A stretch of 27,714 bases of DNA from Candidatus Saccharimonadota bacterium (GCA_003979185.1 RYWJ01000010.1:1-27714), one strand, 5' to 3'. Shown: positions 8,531-16,935, numbered from the stretch's first letter. A program made the numbers and translations. Notes: a model not told the origin generated them from the sequence alone.

Positions 8531-10270
8531 ATGAATAAGGAAGTTATTTACTTGGAGCCGGAGGATGACATCACCGACATCCTGACTAAGCTTCAGCAGG
8601 CTGAGCAAAAAATCGTGGCCTTAGTGCCACCTAAAAAAGCCACCATGCTTCGTAGTACGGTGAATATGAAACTAGTGGCGCGCGTTGCAAAAGAGTGCGA
8701 AAAGGTCGCCGTGATCGTGACGGCAGACCCAGCAATCGTTAAAATGGCAATGGCGGCGCGGATTCCAGTAGCAAAAACTCTCAATTCTCGTCCGGTAGTA
8801 CCGACTGAGGAAAATGTCAAAGCTGCTGCAGAGCTAAGTGAAGACGTGATTGACGAAGAAGCTCTGTCTGAGGACGGTGACCTCGGTAAAGGTGGTAAAA
8901 AAGGTAAAAACGCATCTAAGGCCTCAAATTCGGCTTCTGAGGGCGTTTCAGCTAAAACCGCCACTACACTCGAGTTGACTGAAGAAAGCCTTGAAAACGA
9001 CTCTAAGGAGGCTCAGAACGCAAAATCCAAAAAGAAACAGCAAAAAAACAAAGAAAATGCTTCCTTTTTTGAAAAATACCGCAAATGGATTATGATTGGC
9101 TCAGGTGCGGCGGTACTCTTGATCGTAGTTTTGGTTTGGGCTTTTGTCTTTGCTCCAGCCGTAAAGATTACAGTAGCAATTAGTAGCACTCCTAATAATT
9201 TTTCCGAAAATGTTCGTTTTACGACCGATCAGAGTATGGCGAATTTAGCAGAAAATATCCTCTATACTGAAGAAATCAAGCTCGAGAAGACCTACAAAAC
9301 TGATATTGAGGCGACTGGTGAGGAAGATCGTGGCGATAAGGCAAAAGGTAAGCTAACGGTCAGTGTAACTTTCCGTCCAAATGACTATATGGGCCATGGT
9401 GGGTATGGCGTGTCGGTAGCAGCTGGCGATTCCTTTACAAATCTTAACAATGGTAAAGTATACTATGCTACAGAGGCCAAAGAGCGTCGTTGGGATGGTG
9501 AGAATATCACCGCAATTGAGTGCGACAATGGAACCTTGACCGGTGGTAGTGCAATGTACGCGAGCTGTACGTTGAGCGTCACGGTGGCAGTGGAGGCGGC
9601 TGAAGCTGGTGAAAAATATGATTTACCAGCAGGAAGTCGTTGGAGTGGTAATGGTATCTCGGTTTCGAATGGTAGTCCTATTATCGGTGGTACGACTAAT
9701 ATGGTCAAAGTAATCAGCGATGAAGATGTGAACAAGCTTAAGGAAGCCCAGCTAGCTGAGCACCTTGCAGAAGGGCAGGAGGATTTAGTAGCAAGTATAA
9801 ATAGTGATATGGTAGCTATTGAATCGAGTTTCAAAGGCGAAGTTGCAGAGGTAAAAACCACTCCAGAAGTCCATGATGAGATCAAAGAGGACGATAAGCC
9901 GAGTGCAGAGGTGAAAATAGTCTATTCGATCTATGCGATCAAGAGATCAGAGATTGAAGAATATATTAAGACCAAAATGGAGCTACCAGAGGATCAGAAG
10001 ATCTATGCCTACGGGAGTCCATATTTCGAAAGATTTACGAATATTGAGAACGAAGCGCGGTTGAAGACTTCTGTTGAAACTGGTCCAACTGTGACTGAGG
10101 AAGACATTTTGAATAAGGTCAAGGGAATGAAGACTGGTCAAGTTCAACCAACCCTTAAGTCCATCAATGGTGTCAGCTCAGTAAATATCGAGACTTCCTA
10201 CTTCTGGGTTTGGTCTGTACCAAAAGATCCGAGTCGTATAACAATTGATCTAGTGGTGGAGGAAAAGTAA
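8531..10270 (+). CDS. Single-pass membrane protein with conserved CPR-type N-terminal domain
   Basis: This 579-residue protein starts with a compact domain (residues ~1-95, opening EVIYLEPEDDITDILTKL). It resembles from memory an N-terminal domain seen in CPR envelope proteins annotated near baseplate-J-like proteins; its function is unknown. A charged Lys/Ala/Ser-rich linker (95-185) leads to one transmembrane helix at ~186-208 and a beta-rich outward region of ~370 residues. TATAGT (8517-8522) with GTGTGC upstream ends 8 nt before the ATG, so the mRNA has almost no leader. The stop overlaps the next ATG (TAATG at 10268-10272), which implies translational coupling to the RuvX-MltG fusion. 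The context suggests a role in envelope biogenesis. Confidence 0.8.
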   Translation: MNKEVIYLEPEDDITDILTKLQQAEQKIVALVPPKKATMLRSTVNMKLVARVAKECEKVAVIVTADPAIVKMAMAARIPVAKTLNSRPVVPTEENVKAAAELSEDVIDEEALSEDGDLGKGGKKGKNASKASNSASEGVSAKTATTLELTEESLENDSKEAQNAKSKKKQQKNKENASFFEKYRKWIMIGSGAAVLLIVVLVWAFVFAPAVKITVAISSTPNNFSENVRFTTDQSMANLAENILYTEEIKLEKTYKTDIEATGEEDRGDKAKGKLTVSVTFRPNDYMGHGGYGVSVAAGDSFTNLNNGKVYYATEAKERRWDGENITAIECDNGTLTGGSAMYASCTLSVTVAVEAAEAGEKYDLPAGSRWSGNGISVSNGSPIIGGTTNMVKVISDEDVNKLKEAQLAEHLAEGQEDLVASINSDMVAIESSFKGEVAEVKTTPEVHDEIKEDDKPSAEVKIVYSIYAIKRSEIEEYIKTKMELPEDQKIYAYGSPYFERFTNIENEARLKTSVETGPTVTEEDILNKVKGMKTGQVQPTLKSINGVSSVNIETSYFWVWSVPKDPSRITIDLVVEEK

Positions 10271-11823
10271 TGAAATTAATCGCTCTAGATGTTGGTACGA
10301 AACGTATTGGTGTAGCTAAGGCTGATTCGGCGGTACGTATCGCTATACCGTATAGCGCCGTCGAGGTCGATGGCAATGAGTTTAAGAAAATTGCTTCTTT
10401 GGCGCGAGCTTGGGATATTAATAGCTTCGTAATCGGTTTGCCACGTAATTCTAAAGGCGAGGAAACTGCACAAAGCAAATACGTACGTAAATTTGCCCAG
10501 GTGCTAAAGAGCGAGATCAGTGGAGCAAAAATCTGTTTTCAAGATGAATCCCTAACTTCTGTGGAAGCTGAGAAACGCCTGAAGAATCGCAAAAAAGGCT
10601 ATAAAAAGGGCGACATTGATTCTGAGGCGGCAGCAATTATTTTGCAAGACTTCTTAGAGCAAAAAACTGGTAAACCAACTTCTCGTGCGGCGGCTGCGAA
10701 GCAAAAGAGCGTCAAAGGCGCGAAGTCGCATCGTTTTGTGACAGTATTGGTCGCGGTGGTCTGTCTGCTAGGTGCAGTAGCAGCGGTAGGTTACGGTTAT
10801 TACCGATATAATCTGCGTCCCTTGGTAGAGATAGATTGCAATGCTGATGGCACAACGGTTGATGCTGACGAATGTAAGGAAACCAAATTTGTCGTTGAGA
10901 GCGGTACTGGTGCGAGCACGATTGCCACTCAGCTCAAAGAGGCAGGTTTGATCCGGGATCCGCTCACCTTTCAGATCTATGTGCGTTTGAATGCGGGTGG
11001 AAAATCACTCAAGGCGGGTGAATATAGTCTTAATAAGACTATGTCGGTCGGTGAAATCGCGGATGCCTTGATTAAGGGTGGGCGTGAGAATGTCTTTAGT
11101 TTTACGATTTTTCCAGGCGAAACTGTGCGCGAGATCAAGAAAAAGCTAGTGGACGTGGGCTATTCTGAGGAGCAAGTTGAGGCGGCTTTTGCTAAGGATT
11201 ATCTCGGTAAAGACTATAGTTGGATCTTTGAAGGACGTCCAGAGGGTGGTTCTTTAGAGGGATACATTTATGGTGAAACCTATGAATTTTATAAAGACAA
11301 TACTGTCGAAGAGATTATCGAACGTACTTTGCAAGAGATGGCTAAGGTAATTCAAGAGAATGACCTGAAAGCTAAGTTTGAGGCTCTGGGCTATAATCTG
11401 TATCAAGGCATAACTCTAGCTTCAATCGTTCAAAAAGAGGCCAACAATGCGACCGATCAGGCGAAAGTAGCACAAATTTTCTACAACCGTTTACAGAGAG
11501 AAATTCCACTCGGTAGCGATGTAACTGTGCAATATGCGGTAGACTTGGTCGATCCAAATCGAGAAGTTTATACTAATAATGCTCTGGCACTAGAGATTGA
11601 TTCGCCATACAATACAAGAAGGGTAGCAGGTCTACCCCCAGGGCCGATTTCTAACCCTGGATTGTCAGCGCTCATTGGGGCTGCTACCCCTGATGGAAGC
11701 GTATCAGAATACATTTACTTCTTGACAGGAGATGATGGTGTGATGTATTATAGTAGTACTGAGGAAGAGCATAATCAGAATATTCGTGACCATTGTCAAG
11801 TCCTCTGTAATGTAGCATTGTAA
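10270..11823 (+). CDS. RuvX (YqgF)-MltG fusion protein
   Basis: This single 517-residue frame joins two normally separate proteins. Residues 1-~137 are a RuvX/YqgF RNase H-fold nuclease. It has LIALDVGTKRIGVAKAD (Asp7), QDESLTS (acidic residue of the DExLT motif) and GDIDSEAAAIILQDFL, so the active site looks intact. A basic linker and one transmembrane helix (~156-178) follow. Residues ~190-517 are an MltG/YceG endolytic murein transglycosylase with ASIVQKEAN (Glu390 as the likely catalytic residue) and GLPPGPISNPG. The predicted topology puts RuvX in the cytoplasm and MltG outside. It overlaps the upstream gene by one base. mltG and ruvX are neighbours in many bacteria, so a fusion is plausible, but its functional logic is not obvious. 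Confidence 0.95.
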   Translation: MKLIALDVGTKRIGVAKADSAVRIAIPYSAVEVDGNEFKKIASLARAWDINSFVIGLPRNSKGEETAQSKYVRKFAQVLKSEISGAKICFQDESLTSVEAEKRLKNRKKGYKKGDIDSEAAAIILQDFLEQKTGKPTSRAAAAKQKSVKGAKSHRFVTVLVAVVCLLGAVAAVGYGYYRYNLRPLVEIDCNADGTTVDADECKETKFVVESGTGASTIATQLKEAGLIRDPLTFQIYVRLNAGGKSLKAGEYSLNKTMSVGEIADALIKGGRENVFSFTIFPGETVREIKKKLVDVGYSEEQVEAAFAKDYLGKDYSWIFEGRPEGGSLEGYIYGETYEFYKDNTVEEIIERTLQEMAKVIQENDLKAKFEALGYNLYQGITLASIVQKEANNATDQAKVAQIFYNRLQREIPLGSDVTVQYAVDLVDPNREVYTNNALALEIDSPYNTRRVAGLPPGPISNPGLSALIGAATPDGSVSEYIYFLTGDDGVMYYSSTEEEHNQNIRDHCQVLCNVAL

Positions 11824-11883
11824 GAATAAGGAGTAATCAATTCTAAACTGCGAGTAACTGGGGTGAGAGTTAGGTCTTAAATT

Positions 11884-12999
11884 ATGAGAGCTAAAGCAAA
11901 GAAACCTAGTTTGTTAGGTAAAATGGGTAGGGGAGTGCCGTATTTATTGGCTGCGGCGTTGGTTTTTGGCATTGCTCAGTATGGGTCAGAAGATAAGAAT
12001 GGCTCTGGTGATACGAGCTTAAATATGAATGCAATGGCGGCGAATAATAGCGTTTCAGCTGATCAGCTTTCAGAGTTGTACGTAGTTGCAAGCTTATCCA
12101 GCTCTTTTAGCTTGGCTAGTACGGATTCGGTGTCTAATAATTATGTGGCCGCGTCGGTTTTGAAAGAAATTAGCCAGACTAGTACCGATAAAATCGAAAA
12201 ACCTGGTTATGTACCAGTGAGCTATTCTCCAGGTATCGAAACCTACATTGTTAAAGATGGCGAGACAATGCAGTCGATCGCATCAAAGTTAAGTGTTGAG
12301 TATCGCACGCAATTAACCACTGATCTGATTCGTTGGTCGAATAATCTGAAAAATACTGATGTTTCTGTGGGTCAAGCTCTATCTATTCCGAAGACCGCTG
12401 GCATTATTTACAGTGTTAAAGCAGGTGATACTCCAGAATCTCTAGCTGCACGCTATGGTGCGCAAGCGGATCGGATTATTTCCTATAATAACCTTGAGGA
12501 AACTGGTTTGGTGGAGGGTATGTCGATTGTTTTGCCGGGTGGATCCTTACCATTGACGGAACGTCCAGAATATGTGCCAGTCTATACTTATTCATATTAT
12601 GGTTCGACCTCTGACCGTAAAGATATGCGTGTAGTATATGAACCAGTCACTCAAGGCTATGGCAACCGTATGGCTCCTGGCCAATGTACTTACTATGCTT
12701 GGTGGTGGCGTGCTACTAGTCCATACAGCTTAGGACCTCTACCAGCTGGTCTGACGGGTGATGCAAAGTATTGGGCGAATAATGCTCGTGCTCTTGGTAT
12801 GCGAGTTGATAATACCCCAGAGGTAGGTGCGGTTTTTCAGACGACCGCTGGTTGGTACGGTCACGTTGGCGTGGTTCTACGGATTAACGATGATGGCTCT
12901 TTGCTGGTTCGCGAGATGAACTATGGTTATCAAGCCTATAAGGTTACTGAATCGACCATTCCAGTGAATGTGGTTGGTAATTTCACCTATATTCACTAG
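11884..12999 (+). CDS. LysM-LysM-CHAP cell-wall hydrolase
   Basis: This 371-residue exported protein begins with a basic N-terminus and one hydrophobic segment (~17-33) that is a signal peptide or anchor. Two LysM peptidoglycan-binding domains follow (YIVKDGETMQSIASKL and YSVKAGDTPESLAARYG). The C-terminal CHAP domain has GQCTYYAW (Cys268), YGHVGVV (His327) and REMNYG. It probably cleaves peptidoglycan cross-links or amide bonds outside the cell. It lies 60 nt after the RuvX-MltG fusion. No good ribosome site precedes the ATG, while an AAGGAG at ~11830 has no matching start. In an epibiont it could act on its own wall or on the host wall; the sequence cannot tell. Confidence 0.93.
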   Translation: MRAKAKKPSLLGKMGRGVPYLLAAALVFGIAQYGSEDKNGSGDTSLNMNAMAANNSVSADQLSELYVVASLSSSFSLASTDSVSNNYVAASVLKEISQTSTDKIEKPGYVPVSYSPGIETYIVKDGETMQSIASKLSVEYRTQLTTDLIRWSNNLKNTDVSVGQALSIPKTAGIIYSVKAGDTPESLAARYGAQADRIISYNNLEETGLVEGMSIVLPGGSLPLTERPEYVPVYTYSYYGSTSDRKDMRVVYEPVTQGYGNRMAPGQCTYYAWWWRATSPYSLGPLPAGLTGDAKYWANNARALGMRVDNTPEVGAVFQTTAGWYGHVGVVLRINDDGSLLVREMNYGYQAYKVTESTIPVNVVGNFTYIH

Positions 13000-13079
13000 A
13001 TAGCCTTAAACGAGATTTTGGGGATTAGCTAGCTTTCGGGATGAATTTTTGGAAAGATATGTTATAATTAAAAGTAGAT

Positions 13080-14456
13080 ATGTTTATAGATGTCGCAAAA
13101 GTGAAGTTGCAAGCCGGCAAAGGCGGTGATGGCGCCGTGTCGTTTCGGCACGAGATTTATATTCCAAAAGGTGGTCCAGACGGTGGTGATGGGGGCAAAG
13201 GCGGCTCGATCATTTTTAAAGCTGATAAAGATACTAATACTTTGTTGGATTTTCGTTATAATCCAGAGTTGATTGCAGAGGACGGCAAAAAAGGCTCGGG
13301 ACAGCGTAGCGCGGGGCGTTCAGGTAAAGACCTGATCGTGGAGGTGCCGATTGGTACGATTGTAAAACGCGATGAAGAGATCTTGGCGGATCTGATCGAA
13401 GATCAGGAAGAAGCCGTGATTGCTAAAGGTGGCGATGGGGGCTTTGGCAATGCTCATTTCAAGTCATCGACACGCCAGACACCGTTAATTGCCGAGGTGG
13501 GCGAGCCTGGTGAGGCTTTTGAGGCGACACTTGAGCTGAAGTTGTTGGCGGACATTGGTCTGGTGGGGTTGCCAAATGCTGGTAAATCGACTTTTTTGAG
13601 CGTAGTTTCTAATGCACGTCCAGAGATCGCGAACTATCCGTTTACTACCTTGACCCCGCAGTTAGGCGTGGCAACTATTGATGAGCATGATTTGCTGATC
13701 GCGGATATTCCTGGTCTGATTGAAGGTGCGGCTGATGGCAAGGGCTTGGGCCACGATTTTTTGCGGCATGTCGAGCGTACGGCAGTGTTGCTACATTTGA
13801 TTGATGTCTATAACGATGATGCTGGCGAAGCTTACCGAATCATACGCAGGGAATTGGATCATTACGGTGATCTTGCTGAGCGGCCAGAGATAATTGCCTT
13901 GACTAAGTGTGAAGGAGTGGACGCCGAAATTATTCAGATGCAGAAGGATGCAATCTTACAGACTAATCCAAAAGCGAAGATTTTTGCGATTTCAGCGCAA
14001 GCTGGTACGGGCATAGAGTCATTACTGAGGGAATTATTGCACCTGAAGACCATAAACGATCAACACAGGGTAGCACAAACTGCAGCATCCAACCAAACCG
14101 AAGCTACAGCATCCAATCAAGCACCAGCTTCAGCATCAGATCGGGCTCAAGCTGATCATTCCTCCCAAGAAGATGATGTGTCGACTACTACTGAACTACC
14201 AGTAATTACTTTGACCTCCGAGCAGCTCTCTAAGGCTTGGAAAGTCGAAAAAATCAACGATAAATACGTGGTAACGGGACCGAAAATCGAGAAGTTTGCA
14301 CGCCGTACCGATCTTAATAATTACGAATCGGTCAATCGTCTACGTGATATTATGAAGAAAATGGGTATTCGAGCGGAATTGACTTCTCAGGGCGCGGTGC
14401 CAGAGTCGATGATTTCAATCGCTGGAAAAGAGTTTACACTGGTAGAAGATTGGTAG
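13080..14456 (+). CDS. obgE: GTPase Obg
   Basis: This is the ribosome-assembly and stress GTPase Obg/CgtA, 458 residues. The glycine-rich Obg fold spans ~1-158. The G domain has G1 GLPNAGKST, the switch region YPFTTLTP and G3 DIPGLIEGA. G4 reads TKCE where NKxD is usual. G5 is ISAQAG. A low-complexity linker with repeated ASNQ/ASDR units (~325-375) precedes a C-terminal OCT domain that ends in EDW. The unusual G4 could lower guanine specificity, although TKxD-type variants exist in related GTPases. TATAAT (13063-13068) with TATGT before it lies 11 nt from the ATG. Confidence 0.97.
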   Translation: MFIDVAKVKLQAGKGGDGAVSFRHEIYIPKGGPDGGDGGKGGSIIFKADKDTNTLLDFRYNPELIAEDGKKGSGQRSAGRSGKDLIVEVPIGTIVKRDEEILADLIEDQEEAVIAKGGDGGFGNAHFKSSTRQTPLIAEVGEPGEAFEATLELKLLADIGLVGLPNAGKSTFLSVVSNARPEIANYPFTTLTPQLGVATIDEHDLLIADIPGLIEGAADGKGLGHDFLRHVERTAVLLHLIDVYNDDAGEAYRIIRRELDHYGDLAERPEIIALTKCEGVDAEIIQMQKDAILQTNPKAKIFAISAQAGTGIESLLRELLHLKTINDQHRVAQTAASNQTEATASNQAPASASDRAQADHSSQEDDVSTTTELPVITLTSEQLSKAWKVEKINDKYVVTGPKIEKFARRTDLNNYESVNRLRDIMKKMGIRAELTSQGAVPESMISIAGKEFTLVEDW

Positions 14457-14564
14457 TCAGCGCAAGTAGTTTGCGTGACACGCAATGCTGTTGACGTCGG
14501 AAGGATTGACTGTTCTTGGCTGGGCTGGTTTAATGTAAAATTTACAACATTTTTAAGAAAAGTC

Positions 14565-14593
14565 TTGTACTATTGCTAAAAGTGCCTTATAAT
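14565..14593 (+). promoter_or_regulatory. Promoter of the small RNA
   Basis: The -35 TTGTAC (14565-14570) and -10 TATAAT (14588-14593) are separated by exactly 17 nt. The predicted start is near 14600. No open frame follows for 450 nt. Confidence 0.75.
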
Positions 14594-14599
14594 AAACAT

Positions 14600-14755
14600 A
14601 AGCTGGTACGCTCCAGGGGTTCCATCTAGATATTGTCTAGTGGAGTGTGGAGACGAAACAAAAAAGACAAACAGCGGATTAAAACAAACCAATGTGCCCC
14701 AAGGGTGGGCGCGCATCAGCGAGGAAGCCGATTCTGTAAGATGAGTCGGCTTTCA
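14600..14755 (+). ncRNA. Candidate structured small RNA (~150 nt), family unknown
   Basis: A promoter and an intrinsic terminator bracket this non-coding stretch. Three structures are visible. The first is a composite hairpin at ~14611-14652: CTCCA pairs with TGGAG and encloses TCCATCTAGA/TCTAGTGGA. An A-rich single-stranded linker follows (~14655-14690). The second hairpin is ATGTGCCCC/GGGCGCGCAT (~14692-14716). The third is the terminator stem AAGCCGA/TCGGCTT (14725-14731 and 14746-14752). I could not match it to RNase P RNA, tmRNA, SRP RNA or a known riboswitch. It is not upstream of an adjacent gene, because P2 follows it. A 6S-like or lineage-specific RNA is possible. Confidence 0.6.
14725..14755 (+). 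terminator. Terminator of the candidate small RNA
   Basis: AAGCCGA (14725-14731) pairs with TCGGCTT (14746-14752), followed by TC and a mixed AT tract. The U-run is short, so strength is uncertain. Confidence 0.55.
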
Positions 14756-14763
14756 TAATGGTT

Positions 14764-14830
14764 ATGATTTGATGGCTGTAGGTTTTGTGTTATATTGGGT
14801 TTTCTGAGGCAAAATCAAGCATTTTGGTGA
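14764..14830 (+). repeat. Degraded copy of the cassette-upstream element B
   Basis: Words shared in order with 16745-16815 are TGATGGCT, GTTTTGTGTTAT, TGG, CAAAATCA and ATTTT, with an extra ~25 nt in the other copy. This is a weak similarity judged by eye. Confidence 0.35.
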
Positions 14831-14867
14831 TCTAGCTATGGTTGAGGGTTGGGATATGATTTAACCA

Positions 14868-14896
14868 TTGACTTTTTGAATGAAGCATGCTATAAT
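14868..14896 (+). promoter_or_regulatory. Promoter P2 (TTGACT, 17 nt, TATAAT, extended -10)
   Basis: The -35 is at 14868-14873 and the -10 at 14891-14896, with TG at 14888-14889. It is near-identical to P1, including CCATTGACTTTTTG. The start is near 14903, giving a ~150-nt leader for the gene at 15057. Confidence 0.85.
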
Positions 14897-14972
14897 GGAA
14901 ATATAGGATGTATTCAGTGCATGTCTATAGCACCTTGATTTAGTTAGAAAATGTGTTTTGTTTTATCCTCGC

Positions 14973-15027
14973 GTCGTGGATGGCGTCAGGCTTGTATTTG
15001 ATTGACGGGTCTAACGCTGTCCATGAC
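14973..15027 (+). promoter_or_regulatory. 14-bp leader stem upstream of the ribosome binding site
   Basis: GTCGTGGATGGCGT (14973-14986) pairs along its full length with ACGCTGTCCATGAC (15014-15027), using three G-U wobbles, with a 27-nt loop. Wobble pairs without mismatches suggest an RNA-level structure. The G-rich ribosome site (GGGGG, ~15044-15048) begins about 17 nt later. Confidence 0.65.
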
Positions 15028-15056
15028 AGTAAAAATATGTTTTGGGGGTAAAAATT

Positions 15057-15809
15057 ATGAAACACAGGATGTCTATGGATGAGTTGTCGAGCTTGGTGGG
15101 TAACTGTGGCAAGATCACGGAAAGCGATGGCTGTTACCAGGTACGGAAGCCGGACGGGCTTCCTCTGGACTTCTGCCTGAATGCTTGGCAGCCAGTAGAT
15201 GAATACGGCCGGATCTATCTGGACGGCATGGACCTTGAACTGTGGGATCAGCGCTTGGCCACTGAGCTGAGCTCGGCGGATCAGCCGTTTACGGTTCACA
15301 TCGGTCGGTTTGTGCCGGCTAACGAGACTGACGGTCAAGACATGCTCTTTATGTTGACAAGCCAGAACGCCAATACTTTGGTGCTTGGTGTATTGTACCC
15401 GCCGGACAATCTGCCCAGTCAAGAAATCCTTGACAAATTCAAGCAGGCCCACTCTGCCTATGCGTACTATCGCTATCTGGTAGAGGATGGTAAGAACATG
15501 GTACAGGATCTGTGGATCTTGCCGGATAAGGGCGAGATCGGCACGATGGTGCGTGGGCTGATGTTTATGGCCCAGCAGCGGCAAGAAGAGGACGCCGCCA
15601 CTTATAAGCGTTTCATGGAAGACCGCGAGCAATTTCGCGATAAGATGGAGAAGCTGGTGCTGGCCTTGTCGGAACCTGGCTGGAGCTATGTGTTTATGGA
15701 TACTTGTCTTCGTATCAATGGTCCTGAGGGATTGTACTCCATTTTCTTCTATGATGCGAAAGGTCTGAGACGGCTGTGTGAGATTGTCCGCAAGGAGTTG
15801 CCGACGTAA
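15057..15809 (+). CDS. Hypothetical protein, accessory single-gene unit
   Basis: This 250-residue protein is not recognised. The ATG at 15057 is chosen because the G-rich site lies ~9 nt upstream; a start 15 nt earlier would lack one. It looks soluble, with no signal peptide or membrane helix. There is a helical, charged stretch around residues 165-200 (QQRQEEDAATYKRFMEDRE) that may be a short coiled coil. Codon use is richer in G/C (CTG, GCC, GGC, CCG) than the flanking core genes, which suggests separate ancestry. The promoter P2, the structured leader and the strong terminator at 15884-15908 make it self-contained, very much like the lipoprotein gene at 313. Confidence 0.75.
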   Translation: MKHRMSMDELSSLVGNCGKITESDGCYQVRKPDGLPLDFCLNAWQPVDEYGRIYLDGMDLELWDQRLATELSSADQPFTVHIGRFVPANETDGQDMLFMLTSQNANTLVLGVLYPPDNLPSQEILDKFKQAHSAYAYYRYLVEDGKNMVQDLWILPDKGEIGTMVRGLMFMAQQRQEEDAATYKRFMEDREQFRDKMEKLVLALSEPGWSYVFMDTCLRINGPEGLYSIFFYDAKGLRRLCEIVRKELPT

Positions 15810-15883
15810 GCTCGTCTTGACCTAGGGTCAGGTTTGTTCCTAAAGAGTAAAGGTATTCAGTCGCATCGACATTTTCTAGCAAA

Positions 15884-15908
15884 CCCCCAGCTTAGGCTGG
15901 GGGATTTT
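15884..15908 (+). terminator. Strong intrinsic terminator
   Basis: CCCCCAGC (15884-15891) and GCTGGGGG (15896-15903) form an 8-bp GC stem with a TTAG loop, followed by ATTTT. It ends the accessory gene just upstream of the trmD promoter. Confidence 0.9.
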
Positions 15909-15942
15909 CCTTGTCACATAAGCATGCTATAATATGGACAAG

Positions 15943-16611
15943 ATGGCAAAAATAAAATTCTCTATTATTACCTTATTCCCAGAAGCACTCAAGCCTTATC
16001 TGGATAGTTCAATGCTCTATAAAGCTCAAAGCCGGGGCATTATTGAGATAGAGTATGTGAATTTGCGGGAATTTGGGCTTGGTCCGCACAAATCAGTTGA
16101 CGACACTCCATATGGAGGTGGTGATGGGATGCTTTTGCGCTGTGAGCCAGTTTTCGCGGCGGTAGAGAGCATAAAATTGACGGATCCCCAAGCAGAAGTG
16201 ATTATTCCGACTCCGGTTGGAAAAACCTGGAATCAAAATTTAGCCAGAGAATTTGCTGGTGGTGACGAATTACGACATTATATTATCATTTGTCCACACT
16301 ATGAGGGCTATGATGAGCGGATTTTGTCAATTGTGGATCATAAGATATCATTGGGCAATTATGTACTAACGGGCGGGGAATTGCCAGCTTTAATCCTGAT
16401 CGACTCAGTAACAAGACTATTACCAGGAGTATTAGGAGGTGCAACATCGGCAGAAATCGAGAGTTTTTCGGAAGGTAATAATTTAGAATATCCGCAATAC
16501 ACGAAACCGGCAGTGTTTCGGGGGATGGCAGTGCCGGATGTGCTGCTATCGGGGCATCATGGTAAGGTAGATGAGTGGCGCAAGACGAATAGCGGGGAGA
16601 AAATGGATTAG
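15943..16611 (+). CDS. trmD: tRNA (guanine37-N1)-methyltransferase
   Basis: TrmD methylates G37 of tRNAs and prevents frameshifting. The 222-residue length is typical. It has the trefoil-knot SAM-binding features PHYEGYDERI and LGNYVLTGGELPAL, plus YGGGDGML near the N-terminus and VLLSGHHGKVDEWR near the C-terminus. The position of the usual catalytic Asp (DSF in E. coli) is Glu here (IESF), a conservative change. The start is set at 15943: TATAAT (15928-15933) is 9 nt upstream, and the alternative ATG at 15934 would sit inside the promoter region. The mRNA is almost leaderless. Confidence 0.95.
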   Translation: MAKIKFSIITLFPEALKPYLDSSMLYKAQSRGIIEIEYVNLREFGLGPHKSVDDTPYGGGDGMLLRCEPVFAAVESIKLTDPQAEVIIPTPVGKTWNQNLAREFAGGDELRHYIIICPHYEGYDERILSIVDHKISLGNYVLTGGELPALILIDSVTRLLPGVLGGATSAEIESFSEGNNLEYPQYTKPAVFRGMAVPDVLLSGHHGKVDEWRKTNSGEKMD

Positions 16612-16650
16612 TGCTTCTAGGGGATGATTGGAGAATGATCTAGGTGGGGT

Positions 16651-16674
16651 AAAGGTGGTCGTGTGATCACCTTT
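16651..16674 (+). terminator. Possible trmD terminator hairpin
   Basis: AAAGGTGGTC (16651-16660) pairs with GATCACCTTT (16665-16674) with one G-U pair and a GTGT loop. No real U-run follows, so it may be only a stability hairpin. A second hairpin (690-698 with 719-727 of the 16 kb block) has the stem AATATCCTA/TAGGATATT. Confidence 0.4.
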
Positions 16675-16779
16675 GTGGTGATGGAGGTTAATATCCTAAT
16701 TAACTTAGAGTTTTCGTATAGGATATTGATTCATTGAATGACAATTGATGGCTCTGTCCTTAATTTTGACTTTAATCAT

Positions 16780-16910
16780 GTTTTGTGTTATGAAATGGTA
16801 CTTTTGTGTCAAAATCACCAATTTTAGCCTACTTTAAAGCAGCATTTTTCCGTTTAAGCCTATTTAGAGCCATTCTGAGCGATTTTTCTTAAAACCTTGG
16901 TATGAGAGCG
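16780..16910 (+). repeat. Element B, copy 1 (inverted copy at 22105-22215)
   Basis: 16851-16906 matches the reverse complement of 22113-22168 with only two mismatches over 56 bp. The central 38 bp are identical (16851-16888 with 22131-22168). Weaker similarity continues upstream (TCAAAATCACCAATTTTA). It lies directly before variable cassette 1. It contains no coding frame. Confidence 0.85.
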
Positions 16911-16935
16911 GTTTTGATCTAAAAGGCGCTAGAGG

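Noticed and set aside
14692..14739. 15-codon open frame (MCPKGGRASARKPIL) in the small RNA
   Set aside because: It has no ribosome site, and the bases are explained by hairpin and terminator stems.
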